The notes under the pieces were generated by a model, which saw only the letters and a list, made by a program, of their open reading frames with translations, was not told the origin of the DNA and searched no databases. The position numbers were made by a program, and so were the translations under genes. From assembly GCA_002049495.1 (NCBI GenBank), contig LLYS01000004.1:1-64000 (forward strand): a DNA stretch of 64,000 nt. Reading direction: 5' to 3'. This document shows positions 51,505 through 61,572 of this stretch, piece by piece. The first letter of the stretch is position 1. Each line of letters opens with the position of its first letter. This DNA is from Epsilonproteobacteria bacterium tcs-49 (GTDB lineage Bacteria; Campylobacterota; Campylobacteria; Campylobacterales; Sulfurovaceae).

Positions 51505-53340
51505 TTATACGCTTTCTGAAATATCTTCGTCGATAATTTTGTACTCCTCCTCGTCTATTTCGACGATGCGGTGCTTTTTGCCGCTGCCTTTGGGCAACTC
51601 CCGGTACTCCAGCGGCGGAGAGATCAGTTTGAATACGATCTCGTTATGTCCCACCCAGGAGCCCTCGTTGACGATGCGGGCGTTAAAAACCGTCGCCTGC
51701 CTGGTGTCAAGCTCGGTGTACTTATCGGCGATATCATTGGCATAAAGGGTGATATCGGCGTTTAAAGAGTTGATCTCGTCATTGAGCGCCTGGTACTGTT
51801 TGAGCTTGTGTACGAAGGTCGCGGGAGGCTTGACGCCGCGTTTTTTATAATCGGCTAAGTGCTGTTTGATCTGATTTGCCGAGGTTCGGCTGCGCTCGTA
51901 AAACTTTCTTTTCTTTTCATAGGTTTCTTCGATCCGCTCTTTTTCATCTTCTAAACGTTCGATGGTTTCGGTGATCTTTTCCACCTCCTCCCTAAATGCT
52001 TCGATCACCATAGGATCGATGGTAAAGATATTATCTTCCCCTTTGATATGTTCCAGGTGGATCATATCCGCCGCGTAGATTTTCGTGTTGGAGTTGACAA
52101 TCTCCACATTGACTTTTTTGGCACGGATCTCCCCGCCGATAACCTGACCGACGCTGACTTCGTCCCCCTCGATGATACCCCGTTCCAAACGGGTGACGTG
52201 AACTTTTTCGCCTTTGACGTAGCCTTTGTGGACGTTGATATCGACGTCCGAACCGTAAACTTTACTGGTTTGGTGGGTCTGTCCGCCGATTTTTACCGTT
52301 TGCCCGCGGACGATGGCAGAGGATGCGACGCTGCCCTCTACGCGGACTTCCTGGGCTTCGACGGTCATCCCCGTTCCGATCGCATCGGCAAATTCATTCT
52401 TTTCCTTGACGTTGAGCTTGACGTCCTTGTCGATCCCCGTTTCGATGCTTCCCGTTTTTTTGAAATTGATCTCTTCGACCTCCAGTTCATCGCTGATATC
52501 AAACTTGCCGTCTTGGAAGATTACATAACCGCTCTCTGCGGCGATATACTGGATCTTATCCTCATCCTCTTCGGTTTTGATGCGATCCGTGATACCGAAT
52601 TCGGGCTTGTGGTTTTCGGTCGGTTCGTGGGCTTTGATCAATTCCCCTTTGCAGTTTCTACCGTTTATACCCTGCTTCGGCTTGGTGTATTCGATGATCA
52701 CTTCCCCTTCGGCTACCCCCAAAGCGTATCCCCGCTTGGAGTAATCCATCCGGTCAAACCTGTCGATGTTGTTGACTTTTTTCTCATAGCACATATCCAG
52801 CGCGTCATCCACGCTGGGTTCGGAAGCGACGCATTCGCTCAAAACCAGCTGCATCTTCTGCTTGAAAATAAACGCGCCGCTGACCTTGATCTTGGCAAAA
52901 AGGCGGTCCAGGTTTTCCTTTTTATCCCACAAACGGATCAGGTAGCCGCTTTTAAGCATCCGCTTTTCGATCTCCTCGCGGATCAAATCCTCCGCTTTCT
53001 GGCTGTATTTGAACTTGCTGCCCTTTTGAAAAAGCACGACCACCTTGCTGCGCTCTTTATTCGCGCCGATAGAGAATTTGACGTTTTTAAACAGGGCACT
53101 GGGTTTTGCCGAAAAAACCTCGATCTCATACATCTGCTTGATCCGCACCTCTTCGCTGACATATTTTTCCGTTTCCTCGTTGAGCTCAAGCCAATCCCTG
53201 TTTTCGGGGGTTTGAACCATCGTTTGAAAATCCAAAAGTTTAAAATCCAGTTTTGCCGTGGGAACTTTGTATTTGTATGCTGTTTCTTTCAGGGTTTTGG
53301 CAACATCATCGGTTTTTAGGATTATGGGAGAAATGCTCAT
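51505..53340 (-). CDS. FapA/DUF342-like protein
   Basis: 611 aa; EGEVIIEYTKPKQGINGRNCKGE, beta-helical repeats, C-terminal coiled coil. Confidence 0.8.
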   Translation of the reverse strand: MSISPIILKTDDVAKTLKETAYKYKVPTAKLDFKLLDFQTMVQTPENRDWLELNEETEKYVSEEVRIKQMYEIEVFSAKPSALFKNVKFSIGANKERSKVVVLFQKGSKFKYSQKAEDLIREEIEKRMLKSGYLIRLWDKKENLDRLFAKIKVSGAFIFKQKMQLVLSECVASEPSVDDALDMCYEKKVNNIDRFDRMDYSKRGYALGVAEGEVIIEYTKPKQGINGRNCKGELIKAHEPTENHKPEFGITDRIKTEEDEDKIQYIAAESGYVIFQDGKFDISDELEVEEINFKKTGSIETGIDKDVKLNVKEKNEFADAIGTGMTVEAQEVRVEGSVASSAIVRGQTVKIGGQTHQTSKVYGSDVDINVHKGYVKGEKVHVTRLERGIIEGDEVSVGQVIGGEIRAKKVNVEIVNSNTKIYAADMIHLEHIKGEDNIFTIDPMVIEAFREEVEKITETIERLEDEKERIEETYEKKRKFYERSRTSANQIKQHLADYKKRGVKPPATFVHKLKQYQALNDEINSLNADITLYANDIADKYTELDTRQATVFNARIVNEGSWVGHNEIVFKLISPPLEYRELPKGSGKKHRIVEIDEEEYKIIDEDISESV

Positions 53341-53368
53341 TCAAACAGCCTATCATCGTCAAGTTTGA

Positions 53369-53374
53369 TATAAT
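53369..53374 (+). promoter_or_regulatory. extended -10 promoter of murJ
   Basis: AGTTTGATATAAT upstream of ATG 53404. Confidence 0.5.
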
Positions 53375-53403
53375 TATAGCAAAAACCAACATAAAAGTGA
53401 CAT

Positions 53404-54813
53404 ATGCAGCTTCGTTCCATCTTCACCAACAGTGCGGGTATCCTGTTTTCGCGGGTGCTGGGTTTCATTCGAGATCTCCTTACGGCTTCGATTCTGGGGG
53501 CCAATATCTACAGCGATATCTTCTTTGTGGCGTTTAAGCTGCCCAACCTCTTTCGGCGCATCTTCGCCGAAGGCGCTTTTTTACAAACCTTTCTGCCGGC
53601 GTTTATCCACTCCAAAAGCCGCTCGGTTTTCAGTATCCGTACGGCGCTTCGTTTTCTGGGGCTGATCTTTGCCCTGTCGCTGCTTGTGACGCTGTTTCAA
53701 AATGAAGCGGCCAAGCTGCTGGCCTTTGGCTTTGACGCGGCGACGATCGAGCTTGCCGGGCCCCTGGTGGCGATCAACTTCTACTATCTGGATCTGATCT
53801 TTTTAGTCACCTTTCTCTCCGCGCTTTTGCAGTATAAAGAACACTTTGCCACCACCGCCTTTGCCACCGCCCTTTTAAATATCGCGCTTATCTGTGCGCT
53901 GCTGCTGTTTCAACACGAAGACAAACTCACCATCGCATACGCCATGAGTTACGCCGTGCTTATCGGGGGCGCTTTGCAGCTGCTTGCCCATCTCATAGCG
54001 ATCAAAGTGCAAAAACTGTGCCCGGTACTACTTGGGGGCTTCAAGTATCTGGGCCGCAAATCCCGCCGTATCGGCAGTGAGCTCAAAACATTCAACAAAC
54101 AGTTCCTGCCCGCCATGTGGGGCAACTCCACCGCGCAGATCGCGGCGTTTATCGACACGTGGCTGGCATCATTCCTGGCATCGGGGACGATCAGCTACCT
54201 CTACTACGCCAACCGGGTTTTCCAGCTGCCCCTGGCGCTTTTTGCCATCGCAGCGAGCGTCGCGCTCTTTCCCGGGATCACCAAAGCGCTCAAAAACGGC
54301 AAGGAGACGCAGGCGCAAAACTCCCTGAACAAAACCTTTTGGATTTTGCTCTACCTGCTGGGCTTTTCCACGCTGGGGGGCTTTATCTTAAGCGAACCCA
54401 TCGTATGGCTTTTGTTTGAAAGGGGCGCCTTTAACGCGCTTGATACGACCCGTACCGCGGCGGTTTTACAAATGTATATGCTGGGGCTTCTGTTTTTCGG
54501 CATGGGAAAACTGTTTTCAACGCTGCTGTACGCTACAAAACGCCAGGGCGAAGCGGCGAAGATCGCTTCGATCTCTTTGCTTGCCAACGTGGGGTTTTCT
54601 TTGCTTTTGATCCTGCCCATGGGTGCGACGGGACTGGCGCTGGCAAGCTCGCTTTCGGGGGCGCTGCTGCTGTTTTTGACCATCAAGGCGGTGGGATTTT
54701 ACAAACTTTTGGATATAATCACTTTCAAAAAAGCGGTCCTGTTTTGCATAAGCAGCGCTGTTTTTGCGGTGATTTTACTGGCAGCAAAGGAGCTTCTTGA
54801 TGCATATCTATGA
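53404..54813 (+). CDS. murJ: lipid II flippase MurJ/MviN
   Basis: RVLGFIRDLLTASILGA, FKLPNLFRRIFAEGAF. Confidence 0.95.
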   Translation: MQLRSIFTNSAGILFSRVLGFIRDLLTASILGANIYSDIFFVAFKLPNLFRRIFAEGAFLQTFLPAFIHSKSRSVFSIRTALRFLGLIFALSLLVTLFQNEAAKLLAFGFDAATIELAGPLVAINFYYLDLIFLVTFLSALLQYKEHFATTAFATALLNIALICALLLFQHEDKLTIAYAMSYAVLIGGALQLLAHLIAIKVQKLCPVLLGGFKYLGRKSRRIGSELKTFNKQFLPAMWGNSTAQIAAFIDTWLASFLASGTISYLYYANRVFQLPLALFAIAASVALFPGITKALKNGKETQAQNSLNKTFWILLYLLGFSTLGGFILSEPIVWLLFERGAFNALDTTRTAAVLQMYMLGLLFFGMGKLFSTLLYATKRQGEAAKIASISLLANVGFSLLLILPMGATGLALASSLSGALLLFLTIKAVGFYKLLDIITFKKAVLFCISSAVFAVILLAAKELLDAYL

Positions 54814-56188
54814 TTCGGTGGCAAAGCGCAAACTCCCCTTTACCCCCCTGCACGGCCGCGACGTGACCATCTACGTCTGCGGTCCGACGGTTTATGACGA
54901 TGCGCACCTGGGCCACGCCCGAAGCGCGGTGGCCTTTGATATCCTGCGCCGCACCTTTGAGATGCAGCACTACAACGTCACCTTTGCCAAAAACGTCACC
55001 GATATCGACGACAAGATTATCAACAAAGCGATCGAACAAAAGCGCTCCATCTCCGACGTCGCCGGGGAGTATCTGCAAAGTTACGAAAGGGATATGGCCG
55101 CGCTGAATGTCAAAAGCGCCGATATCAGCCCCAAAGCCACCCAAAGCCTGGAAGCGATGACGCAGATGATCCAAACGCTTCTGGACAAAGAGTGCGCATA
55201 CCAAACGCCAAACGGCGACATCTACTTCGATACGTCCAAAGACGATGACTACGGCTGCATCGCCCAGAGAAACGAAGATGAAACCCAGACAAAGCAGCGG
55301 GTGGAATCAAGCGACGAAAAGAGAAACGTCAAGGATTTTGCCCTGTGGAAGGCTTCGCAAGGGGAGTTTAGCCTAAGCTCCCCCTTTGGCACCGGGCGGC
55401 CGGGATGGCACCTGGAGTGTTCGGCGATGATCGAGAAGCATTTTCAAGGCACCATCGATATCCACGGCGGCGGGGCGGATCTGCTCTTTCCCCACCATGA
55501 AAACGAAGCGGCGCAGACGCGCTGCGCGACGGGGCACAAAATCGCCAACTACTGGATGCACAACGGCTTTGTACGCATCAACGGCGAAAAGATGAGCAAA
55601 AGTCTGGGCAACAGCTTCTTTATCAAAGACGCGCTGCAAAACTACCACGGCGAAGTGCTGCGCTTTTATCTGCTTAGCTCCCACTACCGGCAGGATTTCA
55701 ACTTCAGCGAAGAGGATCTGCTTGCGAGCAAAAAGCGGCTGGACAAGCTGTACCGCCTCAAAAAGCGGCTGGGGGAAACGGCAGCGGCGAAAAAGCCCGA
55801 AGCGCAGTTTGCCAAAGGGATGCTTGAAGCGATGAATGACGATCTCAACACTTCCAAAGCGCTGGCACTGCTGGATGAGATGGTCGCACAGGGCAATGAG
55901 GCACTGGATCTTGACCCCAAAGACAAGGGAAGTAAAAAGCTTTTTGCTGCAAATCTGGATTTTGTGGGCAAACTGCTGGGCGTGGGCCTGGAAGATCCCT
56001 TTCGCTATTTTCAATTCGGCCTCGACCCCCGCTTCATCGAGCAGATCGAAGCGCTCATCGCCAAACGCGCCGAAGCGAAAAAGGCCAAGGATTTCGCCGC
56101 CGCCGACGCCATCAGAGACGAGATCGCGGCGATGGGAATCACGCTGATGGATACGCCAAACGGCACGGTGTGGGAAAAAAGCGGATAA
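54800..56188 (+). CDS. cysS: cysteinyl-tRNA synthetase
   Basis: VCGPTVYDDAHLGHARSAV, MSKSLGN; overlaps murJ 3' end. Confidence 0.97.
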   Translation: MHIYDSVAKRKLPFTPLHGRDVTIYVCGPTVYDDAHLGHARSAVAFDILRRTFEMQHYNVTFAKNVTDIDDKIINKAIEQKRSISDVAGEYLQSYERDMAALNVKSADISPKATQSLEAMTQMIQTLLDKECAYQTPNGDIYFDTSKDDDYGCIAQRNEDETQTKQRVESSDEKRNVKDFALWKASQGEFSLSSPFGTGRPGWHLECSAMIEKHFQGTIDIHGGGADLLFPHHENEAAQTRCATGHKIANYWMHNGFVRINGEKMSKSLGNSFFIKDALQNYHGEVLRFYLLSSHYRQDFNFSEEDLLASKKRLDKLYRLKKRLGETAAAKKPEAQFAKGMLEAMNDDLNTSKALALLDEMVAQGNEALDLDPKDKGSKKLFAANLDFVGKLLGVGLEDPFRYFQFGLDPRFIEQIEALIAKRAEAKKAKDFAAADAIRDEIAAMGITLMDTPNGTVWEKSG

Positions 56189-56224
56189 TTTTCCCTCGAC
56201 CTATCTTTTTTTGCGAAACTATGC

Positions 56225-56377
56225 TATACTGTTGTAATTTCAGAAGTACATCGATCTACAACTGACTTCGTATTTGTATTCTTCACAGTCTACCGATTCA
56301 TCTTAACATTACACAAAACCTAGATCGTAGAAAAGCACAGGCTTTTATCGTAGGTTTGCACACAAACAAGGGACTAC
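56225..56377 (+). promoter_or_regulatory. promoter and long structured 5' leader of the DEAD-box helicase
   Basis: GCTATACT (-10 at 56225-56230); ~140-nt leader with AACCTA/TAGGTT and AAAAGC/GCTTTT stems. Confidence 0.5.
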
Positions 56378-57625
56378 ATGTCATTTACAACACTGGGGCT
56401 GAGTGAGCCTGTCTTGCAATCACTTCAAGAGCAAGGCTACGACAGCCCCACGCCTATCCAAAAGCAAGCGATCCCCGTGATCTTGCAAAAAAAAGATATC
56501 TTGGCCGGAGCCCAGACCGGAACCGGAAAAACCGCGGGCTTTACCCTGCCTTTGCTGGAGATGCTTTACCAAAACAAGCCCGAAAAGGGCAGACCCGTCA
56601 GAGCTTTGATCCTGACTCCCACCAGAGAGCTTGCGATGCAAGTCTCCGACAGCGTCAAAACCTACGGCAGACACCTGCCCCTGCGCTCCACCGTTATCTT
56701 CGGCGGCGTGGGCTTCGTGCCGCAGAAAAACGCTTTGAGAAAGGGCGTGGATATCGTCACGGCGACCCCGGGACGGCTGCTGGATCATGCGCAGCAAAAA
56801 ACCATCGATCTTTCCAAAGTGGAGTATCTGATCCTCGATGAAGCGGACCGTATGCTGGATATGGGCTTTATCCACGATATCAAACGTATCCTCTCGATGA
56901 TGCCCAAGAAGCGTCAAAGTATGCTCTTTTCCGCGACCTTTTCCAAAGAGATCAAAAAGCTCGCCGACACCTTTTTGCACAAACCCGAACTCATCGAGGT
57001 GGCGCGTTCCAACGAAGCGTCCAAGCAGGTCAAACAAAGCGTTTATACGCTGAACAAAGACCGCAAAAAAGATCTTTTGGTCCACCTCATCACCGAACAG
57101 AAGTGGGAGCAGGTCCTGGTCTTTACCAAAACCAAACACGGGGCCAACAGGCTCAGCGAAGCGCTTAGTAAAGCGGGAATCACCTCCGCGGCGATCCACG
57201 GCAACAAATCCCAATCGGCGCGGACCAAATCGCTCCAAGCACTCAAAACCGGCCGTGTACGCGTTCTTGTAGCGACCGATATCGCCGCGAGGGGGATCGA
57301 TATCGACCAGCTGCCCCACGTGGTCAATTATGAGTTGCCAAACGTCAGCGAGGATTACGTCCACCGTATCGGACGGACCGGACGTGCGGGCAACGAGGGC
57401 GAAGCGATCTCACTGGTTTGCGGCGAGGAGATGGATTATCTTCAATCGATCGAAAGATTGATCAAACAGCAGATCACGCAAGTCCAGATCAAAGGCTTTA
57501 CCTCTAAACAGGCCCATAAAAAGCCGCCCAAGCAAAACCAAAGGGGCAGAGGCAACAGAAGACGAAACGCCAACTCCAGAAGTTCAAACTCCTCAGGAGC
57601 AAACAGACGGCGCCAAAGAGCGTAA
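56378..57625 (+). CDS. DEAD-box ATP-dependent RNA helicase (RhlE-like)
   Basis: [43 protein letters not shown]; basic C-terminal tail. Confidence 0.95.
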   Translation: MSFTTLGLSEPVLQSLQEQGYDSPTPIQKQAIPVILQKKDILAGAQTGTGKTAGFTLPLLEMLYQNKPEKGRPVRALILTPTRELAMQVSDSVKTYGRHLPLRSTVIFGGVGFVPQKNALRKGVDIVTATPGRLLDHAQQKTIDLSKVEYLILDEADRMLDMGFIHDIKRILSMMPKKRQSMLFSATFSKEIKKLADTFLHKPELIEVARSNEASKQVKQSVYTLNKDRKKDLLVHLITEQKWEQVLVFTKTKHGANRLSEALSKAGITSAAIHGNKSQSARTKSLQALKTGRVRVLVATDIAARGIDIDQLPHVVNYELPNVSEDYVHRIGRTGRAGNEGEAISLVCGEEMDYLQSIERLIKQQITQVQIKGFTSKQAHKKPPKQNQRGRGNRRRNANSRSSNSSGANRRRQRA

Positions 57626-57632
57626 ATATAAC

Positions 57633-57656
57633 GAGGGGCGAAATCTTTCCCCCCTC
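57633..57656. terminator. convergent intergenic hairpin
   Basis: GAGGGG...CCCCTC between convergent genes. Confidence 0.55.
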
Positions 57657-57665
57657 ACCTTCTAC

Positions 57666-60170
57666 CTACTCCCCAAACAAAACATTCTCCTTTTGCCCCA
57701 TCATTCTTGAAGTAAAAAAACCCACAATCAAAAGCGTCAACACCGGAATAAAGAAAAAGTAAAGCACTAAAAGATCGGGTCTGAAATCCCAGTAGGATTC
57801 AAAAAGGATGGTGCTGATCGTGTATGATCCGATACTTCCTGCGATGATGCCCAGCGTACTTGCTATCAGTGAAAGCAGACCAAACTCCAGTAAAAAGGAG
57901 TGCTTTATCGTTTTGTTATCAACCCCGATCATTTTTAAACGCAAAATATTGTTTTTTTGCAGATTCATTTGATACTGGATGATGATAAAGCTCATAACAA
58001 GTCCGATGAAGATAGAGTACAGACTCATCGAATCGGTGATTTTCGTCACGCTTGCAACCAAATTCGCGAAGGTTTCAAAGAGGCTTTTCACATCGATCAC
58101 CGTCAGCGTCGGAAAAGCCTCGGAGAGCGTTAGCACCATCTTTGACGCGTCGTAATCCCCCGCCGAAATGGTTGCGAGCATCGTTTTTGGAGCGTCGTTT
58201 ATAGCCCCGTCTTGCAAAATAAAGAAGAAATTTGGCACAAACTCCGTCCACCGGACGCTTCGGATATTGACGACGATCCCTTCTATCTGCAAGCCCAAAA
58301 CATCAAAAACCAATCTGTCACCCACCTCAATGCCCCTCCTGTCGGCGTAGCGCTGCTCCACACTCACCTCCACGGGCTTTGAAAAATCCTCTGCGCTGTA
58401 GGTGCCGCTAAATGCACGCCCCTCGATGAGTTCTTCGCTTTCTTTGAGTTTGGTTCTATAGGAGAGGTTGACCGCCCGGTTTTTCAATTCGCGCTGCTCT
58501 TGCTGCAGCTGCTTGTCCGCATTGTTTCGGGAGTGTTTCGCAAAATCCACGCCGTTGACTTTGACGATACGCCCCCGCACCATGGGCGCGACGTTTTCCA
58601 ATCGCGCCCCCATCTTATTGACATGGGATTCAATATTGTCAAGCTGCTCCTCTTTGGCGTCAATGACGAAAAAGCGCGGTTTTTCCCCGACGCTGTGGGT
58701 CAAGGCGTTGGACAAAGAAGCTCCCGTTTGCGGGATCAGACTGAAAAACGCCGTACACAGAAAGATCGCACTAAAAAGGGTCAGGGAAGTGTTTTTCTGC
58801 CGCGCGATATTTTTCAACGCAAGGGAGAGCGAAAGGTTTTTCAAATGCCCCGAAAAATCAAACCTGCTTAACACAAAACTGCCCACGCCAAACAATACGG
58901 CGATGAGCGCAAGCATCGCCAGGGCGAAAAAGAGCCCCACGCTTTTTGCGGGGGTCACAAAGTGTGCCAGCAGCAGCAAAAGAAGAGTAAAAGGGACAAA
59001 CCCAAGCAGCGTCTTGACCAGGGAGCGCCGCTGTCGCTGCAGCAGCGGCAGGATAAGAGGAAGGCCGATGCTGAGGCTCAGCAGCAGCAAGACCAGCGCC
59101 GATTGCAGATAGAAGCGGTAATCCAGAGAAAGGTCAAAGTCAAAATCCACAAGTTTCTCCAGCACCGGGGCGATAAACTGTCCCGAAACCGCCATAAGCG
59201 AAAATATAAAAACCGTCGCGATGGCGATAAGCACAAACAGATGCAAAAGGTATGTCAGGGCGAGATTTCTCCTGCTTAAGCCCAGATCGCGTAAAACGGT
59301 GATATCGTTTTGGTGTTTGCGTAAAAACCCCGAATAGAGGTAGATCAGCCCCACAAGCCCCAGAAAGAAAGAGATAAGCGATACCAGCGATAAAAAGTTC
59401 GTGACAAATTTCAGCACGCGAAGCAGACGGTCTCTGCCGTCATTTGGCGACAGCACACGCAGGTTTTGATCGATGGTTTTCTCAAGCCCGTTTTCGATCT
59501 GTTCTAACCGGTCGTTGTCAAAATCCCGCATAAATTTGAAGTTGAGTTTATACCTTGCCGTGGAGCCAAATTGTAGAAGTTCCGTTTTTTCCAACCCCTC
59601 GGGCGTGATATAGATCTTTGGCAAAAAACCGCTGAAACTTACCGTTTTTAAGCTGTCCTGGGCGATCACCTTTGCTATGACAAAGCGCTCTTTTCCAATC
59701 TTGACGCTATCGCCGCGTTTTAACCCAAGCAGGTCCAAAACCTCCTGATATACCCAGGCTTCGCCGGCTTTGGGCAGGGGCGTTTTGCCGGGGTAGGTGT
59801 TGCCGTCTTGAAAGCTCAAGCCCCCGTAGTAGGGGTAGCCTTTATTGAGTTTGACAACTTCCATAAGCCGGCCCCTGTCTTCCGAAGAGATCATGCTCAC
59901 GGTGGATACTCCCCGGGTATAGCTTTTTATATCGGGGAGTTTGCTTTTGATCTGCGCAATCTGCTCATCGGTGATACCAAAGCGCGAAGAGACCACCAGG
60001 TCGGCCCCAAGCAGCACCTTGGCTTTGCTGTCCAGGGAGCTGTCGATGCTGCCTTTGAAAAACTGCAGATAGGAAAGAGACGCGATTGCCAAAGCGAAAT
60101 TGAGTATAAAGATGAAACTGAAAGATTTTGAGCGGGCCAGCGCTTTGTAGACCAGTTCGACGATCAGCAT
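57666..60170 (-). CDS. ABC transporter permease, FtsX-like (YbbP-type)
   Basis: 834 aa with duplicated FtsX-like TM regions; one-base overlap with ABC ATPase. Confidence 0.88.
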   Translation of the reverse strand: MLIVELVYKALARSKSFSFIFILNFALAIASLSYLQFFKGSIDSSLDSKAKVLLGADLVVSSRFGITDEQIAQIKSKLPDIKSYTRGVSTVSMISSEDRGRLMEVVKLNKGYPYYGGLSFQDGNTYPGKTPLPKAGEAWVYQEVLDLLGLKRGDSVKIGKERFVIAKVIAQDSLKTVSFSGFLPKIYITPEGLEKTELLQFGSTARYKLNFKFMRDFDNDRLEQIENGLEKTIDQNLRVLSPNDGRDRLLRVLKFVTNFLSLVSLISFFLGLVGLIYLYSGFLRKHQNDITVLRDLGLSRRNLALTYLLHLFVLIAIATVFIFSLMAVSGQFIAPVLEKLVDFDFDLSLDYRFYLQSALVLLLLSLSIGLPLILPLLQRQRRSLVKTLLGFVPFTLLLLLLAHFVTPAKSVGLFFALAMLALIAVLFGVGSFVLSRFDFSGHLKNLSLSLALKNIARQKNTSLTLFSAIFLCTAFFSLIPQTGASLSNALTHSVGEKPRFFVIDAKEEQLDNIESHVNKMGARLENVAPMVRGRIVKVNGVDFAKHSRNNADKQLQQEQRELKNRAVNLSYRTKLKESEELIEGRAFSGTYSAEDFSKPVEVSVEQRYADRRGIEVGDRLVFDVLGLQIEGIVVNIRSVRWTEFVPNFFFILQDGAINDAPKTMLATISAGDYDASKMVLTLSEAFPTLTVIDVKSLFETFANLVASVTKITDSMSLYSIFIGLVMSFIIIQYQMNLQKNNILRLKMIGVDNKTIKHSFLLEFGLLSLIASTLGIIAGSIGSYTISTILFESYWDFRPDLLVLYFFFIPVLTLLIVGFFTSRMMGQKENVLFGE

Positions 60171-60829
60171 TATCCCAATTGCCCTGCGCTGAGCGTATAT
60201 ATCTTTTCGCAGCGATTTGCCACGTCCCTGGCGTGGGTGACCAGCACAAGCGTGGTGCCGTTTTTTCGGATCAGTTCAAAAAGGATATCCATCACCGCTT
60301 TTCCCGTTTCGTCATCCAGATTGCCGCTTGGTTCATCGGCCAGTATGATCTTTGGATTGTGTATCAGCGCCCGCGCGATGGCAACGCGCTGCTTCTCCCC
60401 ACCGCTGAGTTGGGAAGGCAGGTGATCAAGGCGGTGGGAAAGTCCCACACTTTCTAAAAGCTTTGTCGCCTTCTCTTTTGGATCGGCGATACCGCAAACT
60501 TTAGCCGGAAGCATCACGTTTTCCAGTGCGTTGAGGTAGGAAACCAGATGAAAATTTTGAAAGATAAAGCCGATATTGTTTGCCCGAAAATCGTTCAGTT
60601 CACTCTCTTGCAGCGTTTTGTATGAAACGCCGTTGAGGACGATATCCCCGCTATCTGGCTTAATGATACCCGAGATGAGCGACAGCAGCGTTGATTTACC
60701 GCTTCCCGATCGGCCCATTACGGCCACTTGCTGCCCCTCTTGCAGCTCAAAATCAAGATTTTGAAAGATTTCGATGGTCTGCGACCCCTGACGGTAGGAT
60801 TTTTTCAGCGATTCTATCTTTAACATCAC
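60170..60829 (-). CDS. ABC transporter ATP-binding protein (LolD/YbbA-type)
   Basis: MGRSGSGKSTLLSLISG, LSGGEKQRVAIARAL, ILADEPSGNLD. Confidence 0.95.
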   Translation of the reverse strand: MMLKIESLKKSYRQGSQTIEIFQNLDFELQEGQQVAVMGRSGSGKSTLLSLISGIIKPDSGDIVLNGVSYKTLQESELNDFRANNIGFIFQNFHLVSYLNALENVMLPAKVCGIADPKEKATKLLESVGLSHRLDHLPSQLSGGEKQRVAIARALIHNPKIILADEPSGNLDDETGKAVMDILFELIRKNGTTLVLVTHARDVANRCEKIYTLSAGQLG

Positions 60830-61428
60830 AACTCATCCTTTATAAACGCGAAAACTTTTTGTGCCAGCAGCTTGTGGCCTTTGGCGTTGGGGTGGATGCC
60901 ATCACGCTGATTAAGCCGTGCTTTGCCCGCGATGCCCTCCAGTAAAAAGGGCATCGTTTTAAGATCAAACTTTTTCTGAACCTCCCTATACATCCTCTTA
61001 AAGCGCTCTGTGTACTCGGGTCCGTAATTTGGCGGGATGAGCATTCCTGCCAGCAAAACCTTCGCGCCGGAAGCTTTGGCGTGTTCTACGATCCGCTCGA
61101 GGTTGCGCTGGCTCTTTTCAAGATCCAGCCCCCGCAAGCCGTCATTTGCCCCAAGGGCCACAAAGATGATGGAGGGGTCTCTTTTGAGGTACCAGCGCAG
61201 GCGGTCCAGTCCGTCGCTTGTGGTCGAGCCGCTGACCCCGCCGTTGATGACGGTGATATCCTTGTTGAGCTTTGTTTTTATCATCTTTTCCACAAGAGCG
61301 GGGTACGCCTGCTGCTTAGCCACCCCGTATCCCTCGGTCAAGGAATCTCCCAAAAACAAAATCGTGCCCTCTTTGGCGTTTGCTATCTGTAAAGTCATGA
61401 TACAGAGTAAAAGAATAATTTTTTTCAT
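60826..61428 (-). CDS. SGNH-family esterase/lysophospholipase (TesA-like)
   Basis: ILFLGDSLTEGYGV, GANDGLRGLD, DGIHPNAKGH; signal peptide. Confidence 0.92.
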   Translation of the reverse strand: MKKIILLLCIMTLQIANAKEGTILFLGDSLTEGYGVAKQQAYPALVEKMIKTKLNKDITVINGGVSGSTTSDGLDRLRWYLKRDPSIIFVALGANDGLRGLDLEKSQRNLERIVEHAKASGAKVLLAGMLIPPNYGPEYTERFKRMYREVQKKFDLKTMPFLLEGIAGKARLNQRDGIHPNAKGHKLLAQKVFAFIKDEL

Positions 61429-61524
61429 GGGATAATACTACCTAAATTTACAACTTTTTTCTATTACCAAAGGGCTTTGGCAAAGCCCCCCGCAACTCCA
61501 ACTGACATACACGGGTGATTTTGA

Positions 61525-61530
61525 TATAAT
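61525..61530 (+). promoter_or_regulatory. extended -10 promoter of pyrD
   Basis: TTTTGATATAAT upstream of TTG 61573. Confidence 0.5.
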
Positions 61531-61572
61531 ACCTCTTATCATAATAGATTTAGAAAAGCAAAAAGGACCCCC

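Noticed and set aside
53404-56188. murJ/cysS overlap as unusual recoding
   Set aside because: A short overlap of adjacent genes is ordinary in compact Campylobacterota genomes.
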